In this document: positions 1 through 8,706 of the stretch, one piece after another | Layout of the letters: each line of letters starts with the position of its first letter | How positions within the stretch are numbered: position 1 is the first letter of the stretch | Source of the DNA: Chara braunii | Lineage: Eukaryota > Streptophyta > Charophyceae > Charales > Characeae | Direction of reading: 5' to 3' | Assembly (NCBI GenBank): GCA_003427395.1 | Contig: BFEA01000030.1 | Coordinates: forward strand, 383,921 to 422,720 | Length of the DNA: 38,800 nucleotides | Notes under the pieces: generated by a model | The model's input: the letters and a program-made list of their open reading frames with translations, nothing else | What the model was told of the DNA's origin: nothing | Databases searched by the model: none | Made by a program: the position numbers and the translations under genes

Positions 1-82
<82 letters not shown>
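1..82. repeat. (CT)n microsatellite
   Basis: Uninterrupted CT dinucleotide tract of 41 units that runs to the window edge, so its full length is unknown. Confidence 0.98.
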
Positions 83-84
<2 letters not shown>

Positions 85-625
85 AGAGGATATGGTCACC
101 CTCAAACCTCATACTCCCACGCTAAGCTATGGTGCATACACACCTTCTATCCTAGCTATGGCTACTCTCACCCTCTATCTGCCGCCTTGCAGCGCTGGCT
201 CACAAGCAGCGCCACCCCAGCCATAAAATTGCGCAAGGCAGAATTAATCACAACGTGGGGAGGCCAAGTATTTGGAGCTTCCGGATACTCGGTGTTCGGG
301 TTGCGTGTGTTTGGCTTCTGTACCCGGGTTGGGCGTGACTGTTGAATTTCCTAGCGCCCGCATCAACATCTAGAGCTCCTGGGCACCTCGACTTGAATGC
401 TGAGCCCAGCCCTACTGGCCGAAGGACTTCCTAAAGCCTCTTTCAAGGATGTAGGACAAGGATTGAACCCTAGAACCTCGAGTTGGCAAAAGCTGCGACC
501 CTAGGACTAGTTCTGTGCGGATTTGACCTTGGTTCCTTGCACATGGTCCTGTCATTTCTTATCGCGTTCAAAATTTTCTATTTTTATTTCTTCTTTTCCT
601 CGTTTCTGTGGCATGATTAAAACAG
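83..625. other. unrecognised sequence, probably intron of the synthase gene
   Basis: No exon of the synthase or other gene could be identified here. The last 35 bases have a pyrimidine-rich stretch, a branch-like TGATTAA and the acceptor AACAG at 621-625, so at least the 3' part is the intron before the first visible exon. A GGTTCAATCC-like box on the minus strand near 460-470 was too weak to call as a tRNA-derived element. Confidence 0.4.
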
Positions 626-787
626 GCAAGGATCAAGCCTCATCACAGGGTCCTGGAGATAGGTTTTGGGTGGGGGAGTCTGTCGATGGAGATCGTACGG
701 CGAGCAGGCTGCCATGTCACCGGTATCACACTGTCACGGCGGCAATTGGAGTTGGCAGAGAAGCGTGTTCGCGCCGCAGGACTACAG
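626..787 (+). CDS. CFA: cyclopropane-fatty-acyl-phospholipid synthase, exon with SAM-binding motif I
   Basis: This exon encodes 54 residues beginning ARIKPHHRVLEIGFGWG, the entry to a class I SAM-dependent methyltransferase fold; VLEIGFGWG is motif I, where VLEIGCGWG is usual in this family, so Cys is Phe here. It continues through HVTGITLSRRQLELAEKRV, characteristic of plant and bacterial cyclopropane synthases, which add a methylene from SAM across the double bond of a phospholipid acyl chain. The acceptor is AACAG and the donor CAG|GTATGT at 788. The exon is phase 0 at both ends, and the next exon continues the family pattern (GLQ then DKIDF). Upstream coding sequence, including any N-terminal amine-oxidase-like domain known from plant enzymes, lies outside the window. 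The identification is by motif recognition. Confidence 0.9.
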
Positions 788-1254
788 GTATGTCGGCACG
801 AGGCAGAATGTGAAATATCATAAAAATCCACGATCAAGCTTTGGTTCATATGTAAGCTGAAAAGGGTGTATAATGACCGTTGCCGACCTCCGCCTGCAGA
901 AATCAGTCTGAGTGTTCTGCTCGTCTTGGTGTTTGGCTGCGTTTTACAGTCGTTTGAACACTTTCTGAGTTTCCCGTGCGTGTGCAGAAAAGAAGTTGCC
1001 GTCTTTGTCAAATTTTTTGTGTAGTCTTTGAAGTGTTACTCTGAGATCTCTTCTTTAGAGTTCTTCTGTGCTTTTGCAAGGAAGATGAGCAATAATTAAC
1101 TTCAGAAATCAAACAGCATCATACACATGAGACCAGATAGTCGTGACCTCGAACCAATAGCAGAATTGCATCACGAGTTTCACCAAAAAAGAGCACCCCA
1201 AAAGCTCATAATTGACAATGCTGGAATAGTCTCATCATCATCAACGAAGAACCA

Positions 1255-2020
1255 ATGTTGATATCCTATCTGGCGCTCGGCGCCCAGACTACAGATGGCA
1301 GATCCTATCTAGCCTACTCTACGATGCCGCTGATGACGTCAACAGCTCCCCGAAGTACGAGCAGATCTCGGACAATGTCGTATGCTTCAAGCACCAGGTA
1401 TGTCTCTCGTATCACTCACGACCTCGTTCCCCAACTCACAGATGCCACATGCACCCAAGGACCACCATGCGCCCCATCCAGCATACAGCAGCGTAGCTCG
1501 GCTATGGCTGCCTGCTCCTTCCAGCTCGCCCGTGAGCACGTGAGCCTGGCCAGCGTTAGCGCAGCAGCGCTTGCGCAGCATGCAGCCAGTGCCTGAATCT
1601 CCAATGCGTGGGCAGGCCCTTTCCTAAATGGAAACGGCCTGCCTGCCTTGCGTGCAGCCTGGCTGCGCTGAGCCCCTGCCCAGAAGCTTCTGGTAGGCCC
1701 AGAGAGGCTGAGCCCCAGACCAAATGGATCAGGCCCAAGGCCGGTGACAGTTACCCGCGCCCAACTGCCCGCAGCCTGAGTTGGGTCCATGCTGCGTATC
1801 TCGCCCAGGGCCTGACTCAGCTGCGTTTGATAAAGGAGGCCAGGGCCTGGGCGCTTTCAACTAACTGGCGCTGCGCAACTGCCTGAATTTTCCCCAGTTG
1901 CGAAGTAGTCCAAAGTAGGCCTCTCGGGGTCTGTCGAGCCTGCCTTCACGTAGGGCGGCCGACACTGTTGCAAATAGGGGCCCAGTAGGGCTTATCGAGG
2001 CGGTGCGCCTCGCACTTTTC
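1255..2020 (+). repeat. dispersed repeat R1, copy 1 (LTR-like, unclassified)
   Basis: One of three diverged copies of a 0.75-0.95 kb repeat in the window, also at 11310-12125 (+) and 30504-31435 (-). Shared landmarks in order are TGTTG near the start, TCTGGCGC..GCGCCCAG, a splice-donor-like CACCAGGTATG at about 1390, GGCTATGG, AACTGGCG followed by CTGCGCAACTG, CTTCACGTAGGGCGG, and CCTCGCA at the end. TG..CA ends are compatible with a solo LTR, but no element body or target duplication is visible. Confidence 0.65.
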
Positions 2021-2272
2021 TCTATCTTTTCTCTCCTGCACTTTTTCAAATGTATTTGGCTGCAGTTATGGCCAGCCGTGTGTGTATCTGACTGCAATTA
2101 CGTCCGGACCTGACTAGAAAATGTCCAGTGCGAGTATGCTCTGAGTTTTGAGAAGCAGGGGAACTTCATGAATGGGTATGTTGATTGTTCATAGCATGAC
2201 TGAACAATCAAGAATCCCAGTATGCATCTGTTTAAATGTCCAAGAAAAAGAACAAAAAGCAACGAGTTCAAT

Positions 2273-2328
2273 GCCCTCCGGGGACATCCATTAAAATTGG
2301 AACGATACAGAGAAGATTCGCATGGCCC
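2273..2328 (+). pseudogene. U6: U6 snRNA pseudogene, 5' half
   Basis: The sequence matches the conserved 5' part of spliceosomal U6 snRNA from the 5' stem-loop (CCTCCGGGGACATCC) through AAAATTGGAACGATACAGAG to AAGATTCGCATGGCCC. The ACAGAG box that pairs with the 5' splice site is intact. The match stops at GGCCC and runs into purine-rich DNA, so the 3' internal stem-loop is missing. Internal changes and a missing 3' end mark it as a retroposed fragment rather than a working gene. Confidence 0.85.
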
Positions 2329-2330
2329 AA

Positions 2331-2618
2331 AGCAAAGAAAGGAAGAAGGGAAAAAAAGCAAACAAGCATTCAAGAACAAGCGGATTCTTTGAAACGGGCC
2401 TAGCTCAGTCGGTACATCCACAAACTGGTGAAATGCAGAGCGAAGTTCAAATCCTGATACCATCGGATGACCAGAATAAAACCATTCTGAATTACCTGGG
2501 GGCGGTCAGTTCAATGATGATATCTCAAGGCCAATGACAGATTTTTATGAAGAAATTCAAGAAAGGAAGAAAAGGAAAAAAAACAAGCGTCCAAGAACAA
2601 ACGGATTCGTTAAAATAA
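2331..2618 (+). repeat. direct repeat pair of about 60 bp flanking the SINE-like segment
   Basis: A purine-rich unit with GGAAGAAGGG, CAAGAACAAGCGGATTC and TTGAAA lies at about 2333-2394. It recurs at about 2556-2617 as GGAAGAAAAGG, CAAGAACAAACGGATTC and TTAAAA. The first copy joins directly to the truncated U6. A tRNA-like box pair lies between the copies. Confidence 0.7.
2394..2460 (+). repeat. tRNA-like SINE head with A and B boxes
   Basis: An internal pol III promoter is visible: TAGCTCAGTCGG (A box) at 2401 and GTTCAAATCC (B box) at 2445, with spacing typical of a tRNA. The acceptor and anticodon arms do not pair convincingly, so this reads as a tRNA-derived SINE head, not a functional tRNA. 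Confidence 0.6.
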
Positions 2619-2725
2619 AAAGCGGAATGGCAGAAATTTCTGAAGCGTTACTTGGCTCTTCCCCCAAACAGAACGCACACTGATCATGAAGGCGTTCAAG
2701 TTTTTTTTGTTTTGTTTTAAGTTTT

Positions 2726-2790
2726 AACCCTTGTGCAGGGCCATGCTAATCTTCTCTGTATGGTTTCAATTTTAACGGATGTCGGGAAGG
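2726..2790 (-). pseudogene. U6: U6 snRNA pseudogene, 5' two-thirds, inverted
   Basis: On the minus strand it reads CCTTCCCGACATCCGTTAAA, then CATACAGAGAAGATTAGCATG, then GCCCTGCACAAGGG. This covers U6 from the 5' stem through ACAGAGA to the GCGCAAGGA region. It extends further 3' than the + copy and has different substitutions, so the two arose independently or diverged long ago. Confidence 0.85.
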
Positions 2791-3314
2791 ACCAAAGGAA
2801 ATGAAGTTATGTTTCCGTCCAATGCAGTCATGATGAGCGTGCATTGTATTCTAGGCGAAGAAAGAGAATCAAAGTTGGAAAATGAACATCAGTCAAAACC
2901 TCTGCCTGTCCACTTTCAAAAGGGGAAAGTGATTGGCAAAGTAATTTTTTCAAAAATTTTGACTTTTTTTCTTGTTTTTTGTTTCTCTGTTTCTAAGCCC
3001 TGCATGATTATACTGTGGGCGGCAGTAGGCGTAAATCGTGTTTTTTTGTTCTGGGCCAATGGTCATACATTTCCCAGAGGGGCTGAAGGGGTTAGCTCTC
3101 GACCCCCCAAAAGAGGCAAAAGAAATGCCACTCACACATTCTTCCACCACGTAATGCTCTGCCCACCTGCCAGCCCTCATGGAGGCTTTTCTTTGGTGTG
3201 TGAGGTTGGCATGTTATCATCCGGATATTTACTTAGTACTAGTTAGTAGTGACTGAGTATCATGCTGAAAACAACACCCAATAATTTGTATTCCTTGCTG
3301 GCGGATTCATGCAG

Positions 3315-3388
3315 GATAAAATTGACTTCAAGCTTGTTGACTATAGGAATTTACCTGGAATTGGCTGCTTTGACCGCATCCTATCATG
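3315..3388 (+). CDS. CFA: cyclopropane-fatty-acyl-phospholipid synthase, second visible exon
   Basis: It encodes DKIDFKLVDYRNLPGIGCFD followed by RILS and the first two bases of a Cys codon (TG|). This matches the family segment between SAM motifs in which an acidic residue and the DYR-x-LP pattern precede DRIISCEM. The acceptor is TGCAG ending at 3314 and the donor is TG|GTAACT at 3389. The split codon TG|T is completed by the next exon at 5754, giving the family's Ser-Cys-Glu-Met. The 74-nt length and phase agreement with both neighbours make this exon secure despite its size. Confidence 0.9.
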
Positions 3389-3423
3389 GTAACTTCTTCT
3401 TTCTCCCTTTTCTTCGATCTCTG

Positions 3424-3896
3424 TTCTTCGTTCTTAGTTCTTCGTTCTTCGTTCTTCGTTTTTCGTTCTTCGTTTCGTTTTTCGTTCTTCGTTCTTTGTT
3501 TTCGTTCATCGTTTTTTGTCCTTCGTCCTTCGTTCTTTCAACTTGTCCGTTCTCCGTTCTTCGTTCTTCGTTCTCTGTTCTTCGTTCTTTGCTCTTCGTT
3601 CTTCGTTCTTCATTCTTCGTTCTTCGTTCTTCGTTCTTCGTTCTTCGTTCTTCGTTCTTTGTTCTTCGTTCTTCATTCTTTGTTCGTTGTTCGTCGTTCT
3701 TCGTTATTTGTTCGTCATTCTCCGTTCTTTGTTCTCCGTTCTTTGTTCTCCGTTCTTTGTTCTTTGTTCTTTGTTCTTCGTTCTTCGTTCTTCGTTCTTC
3801 ATTCTTCGTTCTTCGTTCTTCGTTTTTCGTTCCTCGTTCCTCGTTCCTCGTTCCTCGTTCTTCGTTCTTCGTTCTTCGTTCTTCGTTCTTTGTTCT
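3424..3896. repeat. heptanucleotide satellite (GTTCTTC)n
   Basis: About 470 bases of a 7-bp unit, GTTCTTC on + and GAAGAAC on -, with variants GTTCTTT, GTTCTCC and GTTCCTC. Because 7 is not a multiple of 3, 21 bases (three units) read as the same seven residues in every frame: SSFFVLR on + and KNEERRT on -. This explains the long open frames on both strands here, which are not genes. Confidence 0.95.
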
Positions 3897-4170
3897 TCTC
3901 CTCCCCCTCCTCATCCTTTTAATCCTCGTCTTCATCTCCTCCTTGTGCTCTTTGTCCTTCTTTCCTTCTCCTTTTTTTCTTTTTGGTTTTCCTTTTCTTC
4001 CTTGGGTTTTCTCTCTTTTTCATGGGTCCTTTTCTTATTTCTCTCTCCTCCTCCCTCTCCTCCTCCTGGCCTTTCTTCTTCCTATCTCCTGACCATCCTG
4101 GCGCGCTTGCTTTGCCTGTCCTCTGCATCCTCCTCCTTGTTTTCTCCTTGTCCTCACTTCCTCCCGCTTA
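3897..4170. repeat. C/T-rich low-complexity tract
   Basis: Almost pure pyrimidine on +, mostly CTC, CTT and TCC, continuing from the heptanucleotide satellite. Strand asymmetry is strong and no gene is apparent. Confidence 0.85.
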
Positions 4171-4975
4171 CCCTTCTTGCACTGTATTCTGGTGGCTGTT
4201 TTTGTCTATCTGCTGGTGGTGAAGCTCTGCACTTCTTTTCTGCTTGCTCGTTTGGGTCTTCAGCTTCAGATTCGCTGCTTGCTGTGGCAATGGTTTTTGA
4301 CTGAGCAATGGAATCCAGGGGCAATGAGGAAAAAGGATGGAAGTTTTGTGATGCCTCTTTGTTATTCAGTTTGGATGTTACAAAACTGGAGAAAAGAAAA
4401 CGAGGAAAACGTTTCCGTATTCACGTGAGGACCTTTTCAACTTCTCTGTGGATCTAATTGCGGCCAGGTGCATCCAGGCCTGCTTGGAAAAGCAGTCATA
4501 GTACTGCCATACACATTCAAGGAAGTTCTAGTTTGAGTATGCCCTGAGGGTGGGTGACTCGTCCAATCAAATCCCCTGCCCGACAGGATTTTATCACGAA
4601 AAGCTGGCACTTCTTTGCAGGTAAATTCTCGTAATTCGTTTGCAACCAGCAGGGTCACTCGTCTCGGCGTGTATTGAGGTAATCTCCTTTTTGAACAAAA
4701 GGGCACAAGAGTTTTGGCATCATGTGTTCGACAGGTAGGGCAACTTTGTTCGTTTCTTGAGATCTTGGTTTTTTCTTGACTATTCTGTGAGGGTGTGTTC
4801 CTCCTCCTTCTGTCCTCCCCTCGTCTGTGTCTTCAGGAAGCACAAAGCCACTGGCGTGACGATGCCTCCCATGCTTTGTGTCATGCATCTCCACGAAAAT
4901 GCAGCGCAAGGAGGGAAGTGCTATGCATGCCGAAATCCAGCAGCACAAGGAGGGAGGGCTCATGCATGCATGCCA

Positions 4976-5303
4976 AAATTCAGTCAATTTTCATCGTCAA
5001 TTGGCGTTCAACCTTGCACGCATGTTGGATGACAAAGATGCAGTGAGTTTGTTTTGTTCGCCCCTCTGTGTAGACCGAAGGCCACGGCTCTTGCCCGGGT
5101 TCACTATAATAGTACGACACTACATACAAACAAAGGTATCTATCGTACGTACACTCATAAGTCATTGGTATTTTTTTATATTATTAATTAGTAGTAGCTC
5201 CACGTAAAGTCTCTGAGGATTCTACACAGACATATAAATTCAGTCAATGTTCATCGTCAATTGGCGTTCAACCTTGCACGCATGTTGGATGACAAAGATG
5301 CAG
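4976..5303. repeat. pair of 68-bp direct repeats 260 bp apart
   Basis: The segments 4976-5043 and 5236-5303 are identical except for about one base (CAATTTTC versus CAATGTTC). Both run from AAATTCAGTCAA to GATGACAAAGATGCAG. They enclose 192 bp with no recognisable gene. This could be a local duplication or the terminal repeats of a very small non-autonomous element. Confidence 0.85.
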
Positions 5304-5523
5304 CCAGAAGTTGGCCATAGGAGGAGGGCGGCGATGGCCAACATTCCCGAGGAAACCAGAGCAAAAAAAAGCACAACAAAGCAGAATAACTTCCAAGTAT
5401 TGTATGGCACTGCAGTATGTGGTGTTCGCCTTTCATAAAAAAAATTAGCAATGCGAGGACTCATGTGTAAAGATCATGACACTATAGTCCTTATTTGCAG
5501 AAAGGAAAATCTTCAATGAAAGT

Positions 5524-5705
5524 GCAGGGAAAGGACGAGGAGGAGGAGGAAGAGAGAGATCGGGAGGGGGAAGAGAGGAGGAGGAGGAGAAGGAGGAAGA
5601 TCAGGAGGAAAGATGGAAGAGGAACAATAATCTACAATAATAGTAATAAGAACAAGAATAATATAATAATAACAACAAAACAGTAAGAAGAAGAAGAAGG
5701 AAGGA
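5524..5705. repeat. purine-rich GGA/GAA and AAT tracts
   Basis: GAGGAGGAGG-type repeats at 5524-5605, then AATAATA/ACAAGAA repeats and a short (GAA)n up to 5703. Low complexity within the intron. Confidence 0.85.
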
Positions 5706-5753
5706 GAGGTATGGTTGACCGTGCTGTTGTGTGTTTGGTATTGACTGGCACAG

Positions 5754-5847
5754 TGAAATGCTGGAGGCAGTTGGACACGAGTACTATGGAACCTTCTTTC
5801 AGAACTGCGATCGACTGCTTGCACCGAATGGTCTCCTCGTTGTACAG
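5754..5847 (+). CDS. CFA: cyclopropane-fatty-acyl-phospholipid synthase, third visible exon (CEM-LEAVGHEY)
   Basis: After one base that completes the Cys codon, it encodes EMLEAVGHEYYGTFFQNCDR and then LLAPNGLLVVQ. This is the hallmark (C/S)EM(I/L)EAVGHEY...FF segment of plant and mycobacterial cyclopropane/mycolic-acid synthases. The Glu of EAVGHEY probably aligns with the bicarbonate-binding Glu known from bacterial enzymes. The acceptor is CACAG ending at 5753 and the donor is CAG|GTCAGA at 5848. The exon has 94 nt, 1 + 31 codons, ending phase 0. The local frame is intact, with no stop or frameshift. Confidence 0.92.
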
Positions 5848-6312
5848 GTCAGAAACCTCAACCCTATTCATGTTTGCAGTAATGATATTGGCGTGCTTGG
5901 CGCGTTGAACATGTGAGTGCACAGAGACACACACACACACTCCCCCCTTTACTCTGCCTCCTTTCATAGCATGCAAGCAGGCCATTAAGGCATACGGGGA
6001 TGTGGACAGCTGGCGCTCAACGACAATCAACGTCGCCAGCCTTAGAGAGGCGTAGTAAAAGGGGAGCTGCAAGAAGAAATAAAAGGGGTACCCAAAAGGA
6101 AGACAAAAGTAAAGATAGTCAAGAAAGAGATATAACGGATCTATTGTGATCCATGTTTTACTTGCTATAGAGGTAAAACTGTTTCATTGTTGGTTTGGCT
6201 CATCTCACAAGTTTGCTTCATTGCCTGCAAAAAGGCTACAATAGAGGTAAAGCTGCTTTGATTTTGGATCTACTCGTCTGGTTGGAACAGGGCTGGTGTG
6301 GTAAAAATGTAA

Positions 6313-6339
6313 AACACACACACACATACACACGCACAT

Positions 6340-6391
<52 letters not shown>

Positions 6392-6418
6392 ANACACACA
6401 CACACACAGACACACACA

Positions 6419-6501
<83 letters not shown>
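6313..6501. repeat. compound (CA)n(GA)n microsatellite with one N
   Basis: CA repeats to about 6436, then GA repeats to 6501. A single N at 6393 lies inside the CA tract, so the true copy number is uncertain. Confidence 0.97.
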
Positions 6502-6506
<5 letters not shown>

Positions 6507-7779
6507 AGTAGAGGTTTCAATTTTCAATCAGACGGGGAAGAAAATCCGAAGGAAACGGAGGAGGAGATAACAGCTAGCTACCCTCACCCAGTTCCACCTG
6601 TTTGAACTTCGAAGATAGCAGACCTCATCAGCCAGGCGAACATGAAATCTTCATCCCAAATGTCACCAGCCTTTACACCATCCCAATGACCCATGTTGGC
6701 AAGTGGGTGTAACATGATTGAGACAACTCAAGACCTTGGATCACTTGTATGGACAGAAAGAAGGTACTTTTGAGATATTCCTTGCAGGCTTCCACCACAA
6801 CTTTGCAAGGCACCCACCCAGTAGAGGTCAGTTCACAACCAACACAAACCCTCTTGACTACCGTCTTCACTCGAACAGAGCGCCTCATCATTATATCTGT
6901 ATTTGGGCAACTTTCAGTCTGAATACAGCAATAATGACCGGGGGTTCTATTCACGTGAAGTGGTGTCATGCATGTGTTGACCGGACTGAAATCAGACTCG
7001 ACCAGGCTATGATTCCATGGACACGGGAAGTGACAATGTTGAAGTCTCTTGTCGATAAATGCCCTCTTCTCGCCTCCAAAGAATCAACACACACGTTGCA
7101 CACAAAAAAAGATATTCAATACAATAATGATAGTAACAGGTTTTGACTCTCGCTGGTCTCTCTACCGGCTGTGTTTGACTGCCTATTTTTCTCCTAGCCT
7201 ATCCTACGCTACCCCATCTGCCATGCCGCAGAGTCCTGTTCCACTCCTGCTGATGACCGCCTGAAGAGTCTGTCATGCTTGCGCTCTCCCTTGCTGTGCA
7301 CTAGGTCACTATCTGCCAACCTCTGTCCCACAACCTTCCTTCCTTCCTTCATCCTCAGAGTGCTTCTCACAGCTATGGCGTCGACCTCCTTCCTCCGCTC
7401 CGGATAGCAATAGCGCTAGATGACGACACAGGGCTGATGCTCTCTTGGCAACCTGCATCCAAATGATGCTTTGACTTGCCCAACCTAGACGTATACACTG
7501 AGGCTGGGTCTTTCTTTGGCCGGTACATACTGCGTTCCAGACCCCTCTGGAGTCAGCCGTACCCTACCAGGCTCAGGCAGAAGTATCGGTTCCCTGTCTG
7601 GGCCTACCGCCCTGCCCGTCCTGCCGTGAGACCTGGGGACCTCACATCTTTGTGCATTCACTAAAATGGTTTCACAGGGAATCAGATGGGCGTCATCCTC
7701 CCGGTCATCATCATGTTTCACATCACCATTGTCCTGCTTACTGTCATCAATCTCATTCCCATCATCGTTGTGGTCGGTG

Positions 7780-7897
7780 TCACCACCACCACCACTACCA
7801 CCATCGTCATCATCATCATCATATACATCATCATCATCATCATCATATACATCATCATCATCATCATATACATCATCATCATCATTGTCATTGTCAG
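7780..7897. repeat. (ATC)n satellite with higher-order unit
   Basis: ATC trinucleotides are interrupted at regular spacing by CATATACATC, giving a higher-order unit of roughly 24-27 bp. Confidence 0.93.
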
Positions 7898-7973
7898 CAG
7901 AAGGGCCATCATTATGGTCATCCTTAACCATCATATACCGTATCATCTTGGTGGTTTTTTCTCTCGTTATTGT

Positions 7974-8066
7974 TATTTTTTTCTACCCTCGTTCCCTTGG
8001 TGGACTGAGCCTTCTTTATTTATATTTTTTTTCTACCCTCTTTCCCTTGGTGGACTGCGCCTGCTG
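7974..8066. repeat. duplicated pyrimidine tract just upstream of an exon
   Basis: A unit of about 38 bp (T-run, CTACCCTC, TTCCCTTGGTGGACTG) occurs at about 7974-8012 and again at about 8027-8066. It lies 35-125 bases before the acceptor at 8100, in the polypyrimidine region of that intron. Confidence 0.8.
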
Positions 8067-8100
8067 ACTGACATGGCTTCTGCTAATGTGTCTAACCTAG

Positions 8101-8237
8101 GTTATCTCAACTCCCGAAGAGAGGTATGAGGAGTATCGAAAGAGCTCAGATTTCATAAAGGAGTATATCTTTCCAGGATCAACTTGCCCCAGTTTGACTG
8201 CCCTTGTGTCTGCCATGGAAGCCTCGTCATCATTCAG
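8101..8237 (+). CDS. CFA: cyclopropane-fatty-acyl-phospholipid synthase, fourth visible exon
   Basis: It encodes VISTPEERYEEYRKSSDFIK then EYIFPGSTCPSLTALVSAME and ASSSF. This matches the plant enzyme's segment in which IP-(D/E)-ERY-x-EYR-x-SSDFIKEYIFPGG-x-LPSL follows VLQ. The acceptor is CCTAG ending at 8100, with branch-like TCTAAC just upstream, and the donor is CAG|GTACTC at 8238. The exon has 137 nt, 45 codons plus 2 bases. The next family segment (CVEH..NIGIHYYQTL) was not found in the remaining 30 kb, so the gene's 3' end is missing, displaced, or beyond the insertions that follow. Confidence 0.92.
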
Positions 8238-8401
8238 GTACTCTCTTCTTCTTTTCCCTGAAAACTGAAAACCCAGCCACATTTATTTTGTTCTCTCTCT
8301 AATTGCCATCATTTATCTTATTTTTTGCGTCTTTTAACTTTTGAGGTTTTAAGTTTACAGAACGGCTTTGATAAAGAATGCTGGACAGCAGCTGGAGTGT
8401 G

Positions 8402-8560
8402 TTGACTGAAATCCCTCTTCTGAGGGTGGGGATGGAAGGGAAAGGGGAAGGGGGAGTGGAAGGGAAGACGGGGGGAAGGGCGGGGGGAGGAGGGGGAGGA
8501 AGGGAAGGAGAGGGGGAGGAAGGGGGGAGGAAGGGGGGAGGAGGGGATGCGCTGAGGGGG
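8402..8560. repeat. G-rich minisatellite block
   Basis: Runs of GGGGGAGGAAG and GGGAAGGG give dense G-tracts on +, with potential to form G-quadruplexes. It is followed directly by the conserved unit at 8561, an arrangement repeated near 11 kb. Confidence 0.85.
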
Positions 8561-8595
8561 CTGGTAGGAAGAACCTTTTAAAGGGAGCATGGTAT
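8561..8595 (+). repeat. conserved unit, truncated copy 1 (cut by mitochondrial insertion)
   Basis: It reads CTGGTAGGAAGAACC then TTTTAAAGGGAGCATGGTAT. The same unit recurs at 10932-11008 and 11089-11166, where GGTATC continues into ATTTGTGAGGTTAATGAG and GGAGCCATTCTGTG. Here the match ends at GGTAT and mitochondrial-like DNA follows. Confidence 0.85.
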
Positions 8596-8632
8596 AGTAA
8601 AACTTAGAAAACAAAAAAAAGACAAACAAATA

Positions 8633-8706
8633 ATGGCACAAAAAGTCAATCCAATTTCAGTCAGATTCAATGTGAATCGTAGTCCAGATGCTTGTTGGTT
8701 TAGTGA
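8633..8706 (+). pseudogene. rps3: mitochondrial rps3 exon 1 (NUMT)
   Basis: The frame begins MAQKVNPISVRFNVNRSPDA then CWFS, closely matching the start of plant-type mitochondrial ribosomal protein S3 (MARKGNPISVRL-x-LNRSSDS-x-WFS). From the ATG, 74 bases bring the reading to AGT GA|, the position of the known mitochondrial intron rps3i74. The open frame runs on to 8983 only by reading through the intron. In the nucleus, without exon 2, it cannot make RPS3. Confidence 0.85.

Larger units (their letters stand above)
788..3314 (+). other. intron of the synthase gene (2527 bp)
   Basis: It is bounded by GTATGT at 788 and TGCAG ending at 3314. It contains R1 copy 1, a U6 pseudogene pair and a tRNA-like SINE head. 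The stretches 788-1254 and 2791-3314 hold nothing I recognise. Confidence 0.85.
3389..5753 (+). other. intron of the synthase gene (2365 bp)
   Basis: It runs from GTAACT to CACAG. It begins directly with a long pyrimidine-rich satellite and then holds 68-bp direct repeats and purine-rich tracts. The stretch 4200-4975 contains no feature I recognise. Confidence 0.85.
5848..8100 (+). other. intron of the synthase gene (2253 bp)
   Basis: It runs from GTCAGA to CCTAG and contains the CA/GA microsatellite, the ATC satellite and a duplicated pyrimidine tract near its 3' end. The stretches 5940-6310 and 6510-7780 show no gene. Confidence 0.85.

Noticed and set aside
455-505. Possible tRNA-derived element on the minus strand (GGTTCAATCC B-box-like).
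   Set aside because: No A box at the right distance and no cloverleaf pairing.
1416-1886. Open frames within R1 copy 1 and similar ones in copies 2 and 3.
   Set aside because: Frames are not preserved between copies; GC-rich sequence makes long frames likely by chance.
3262-4304. Long overlapping open frames (up to 276 codons) on both strands rich in SSFFVLR or KNEERRT.
   Set aside because: They are translations of a 7-bp satellite and a pyrimidine tract; all frames are open by periodicity, and an exon of the synthase ends inside.
7686-7897. CRISPR-like regular spacing in the ATC satellite and in the tandem units.
   Set aside because: Units are contiguous, without unique spacers, in clearly eukaryotic DNA.
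7652-8129. Open frames rich in His, Ser or Ile around the ATC satellite.
   Set aside because: Pure products of trinucleotide repeats inside an intron.
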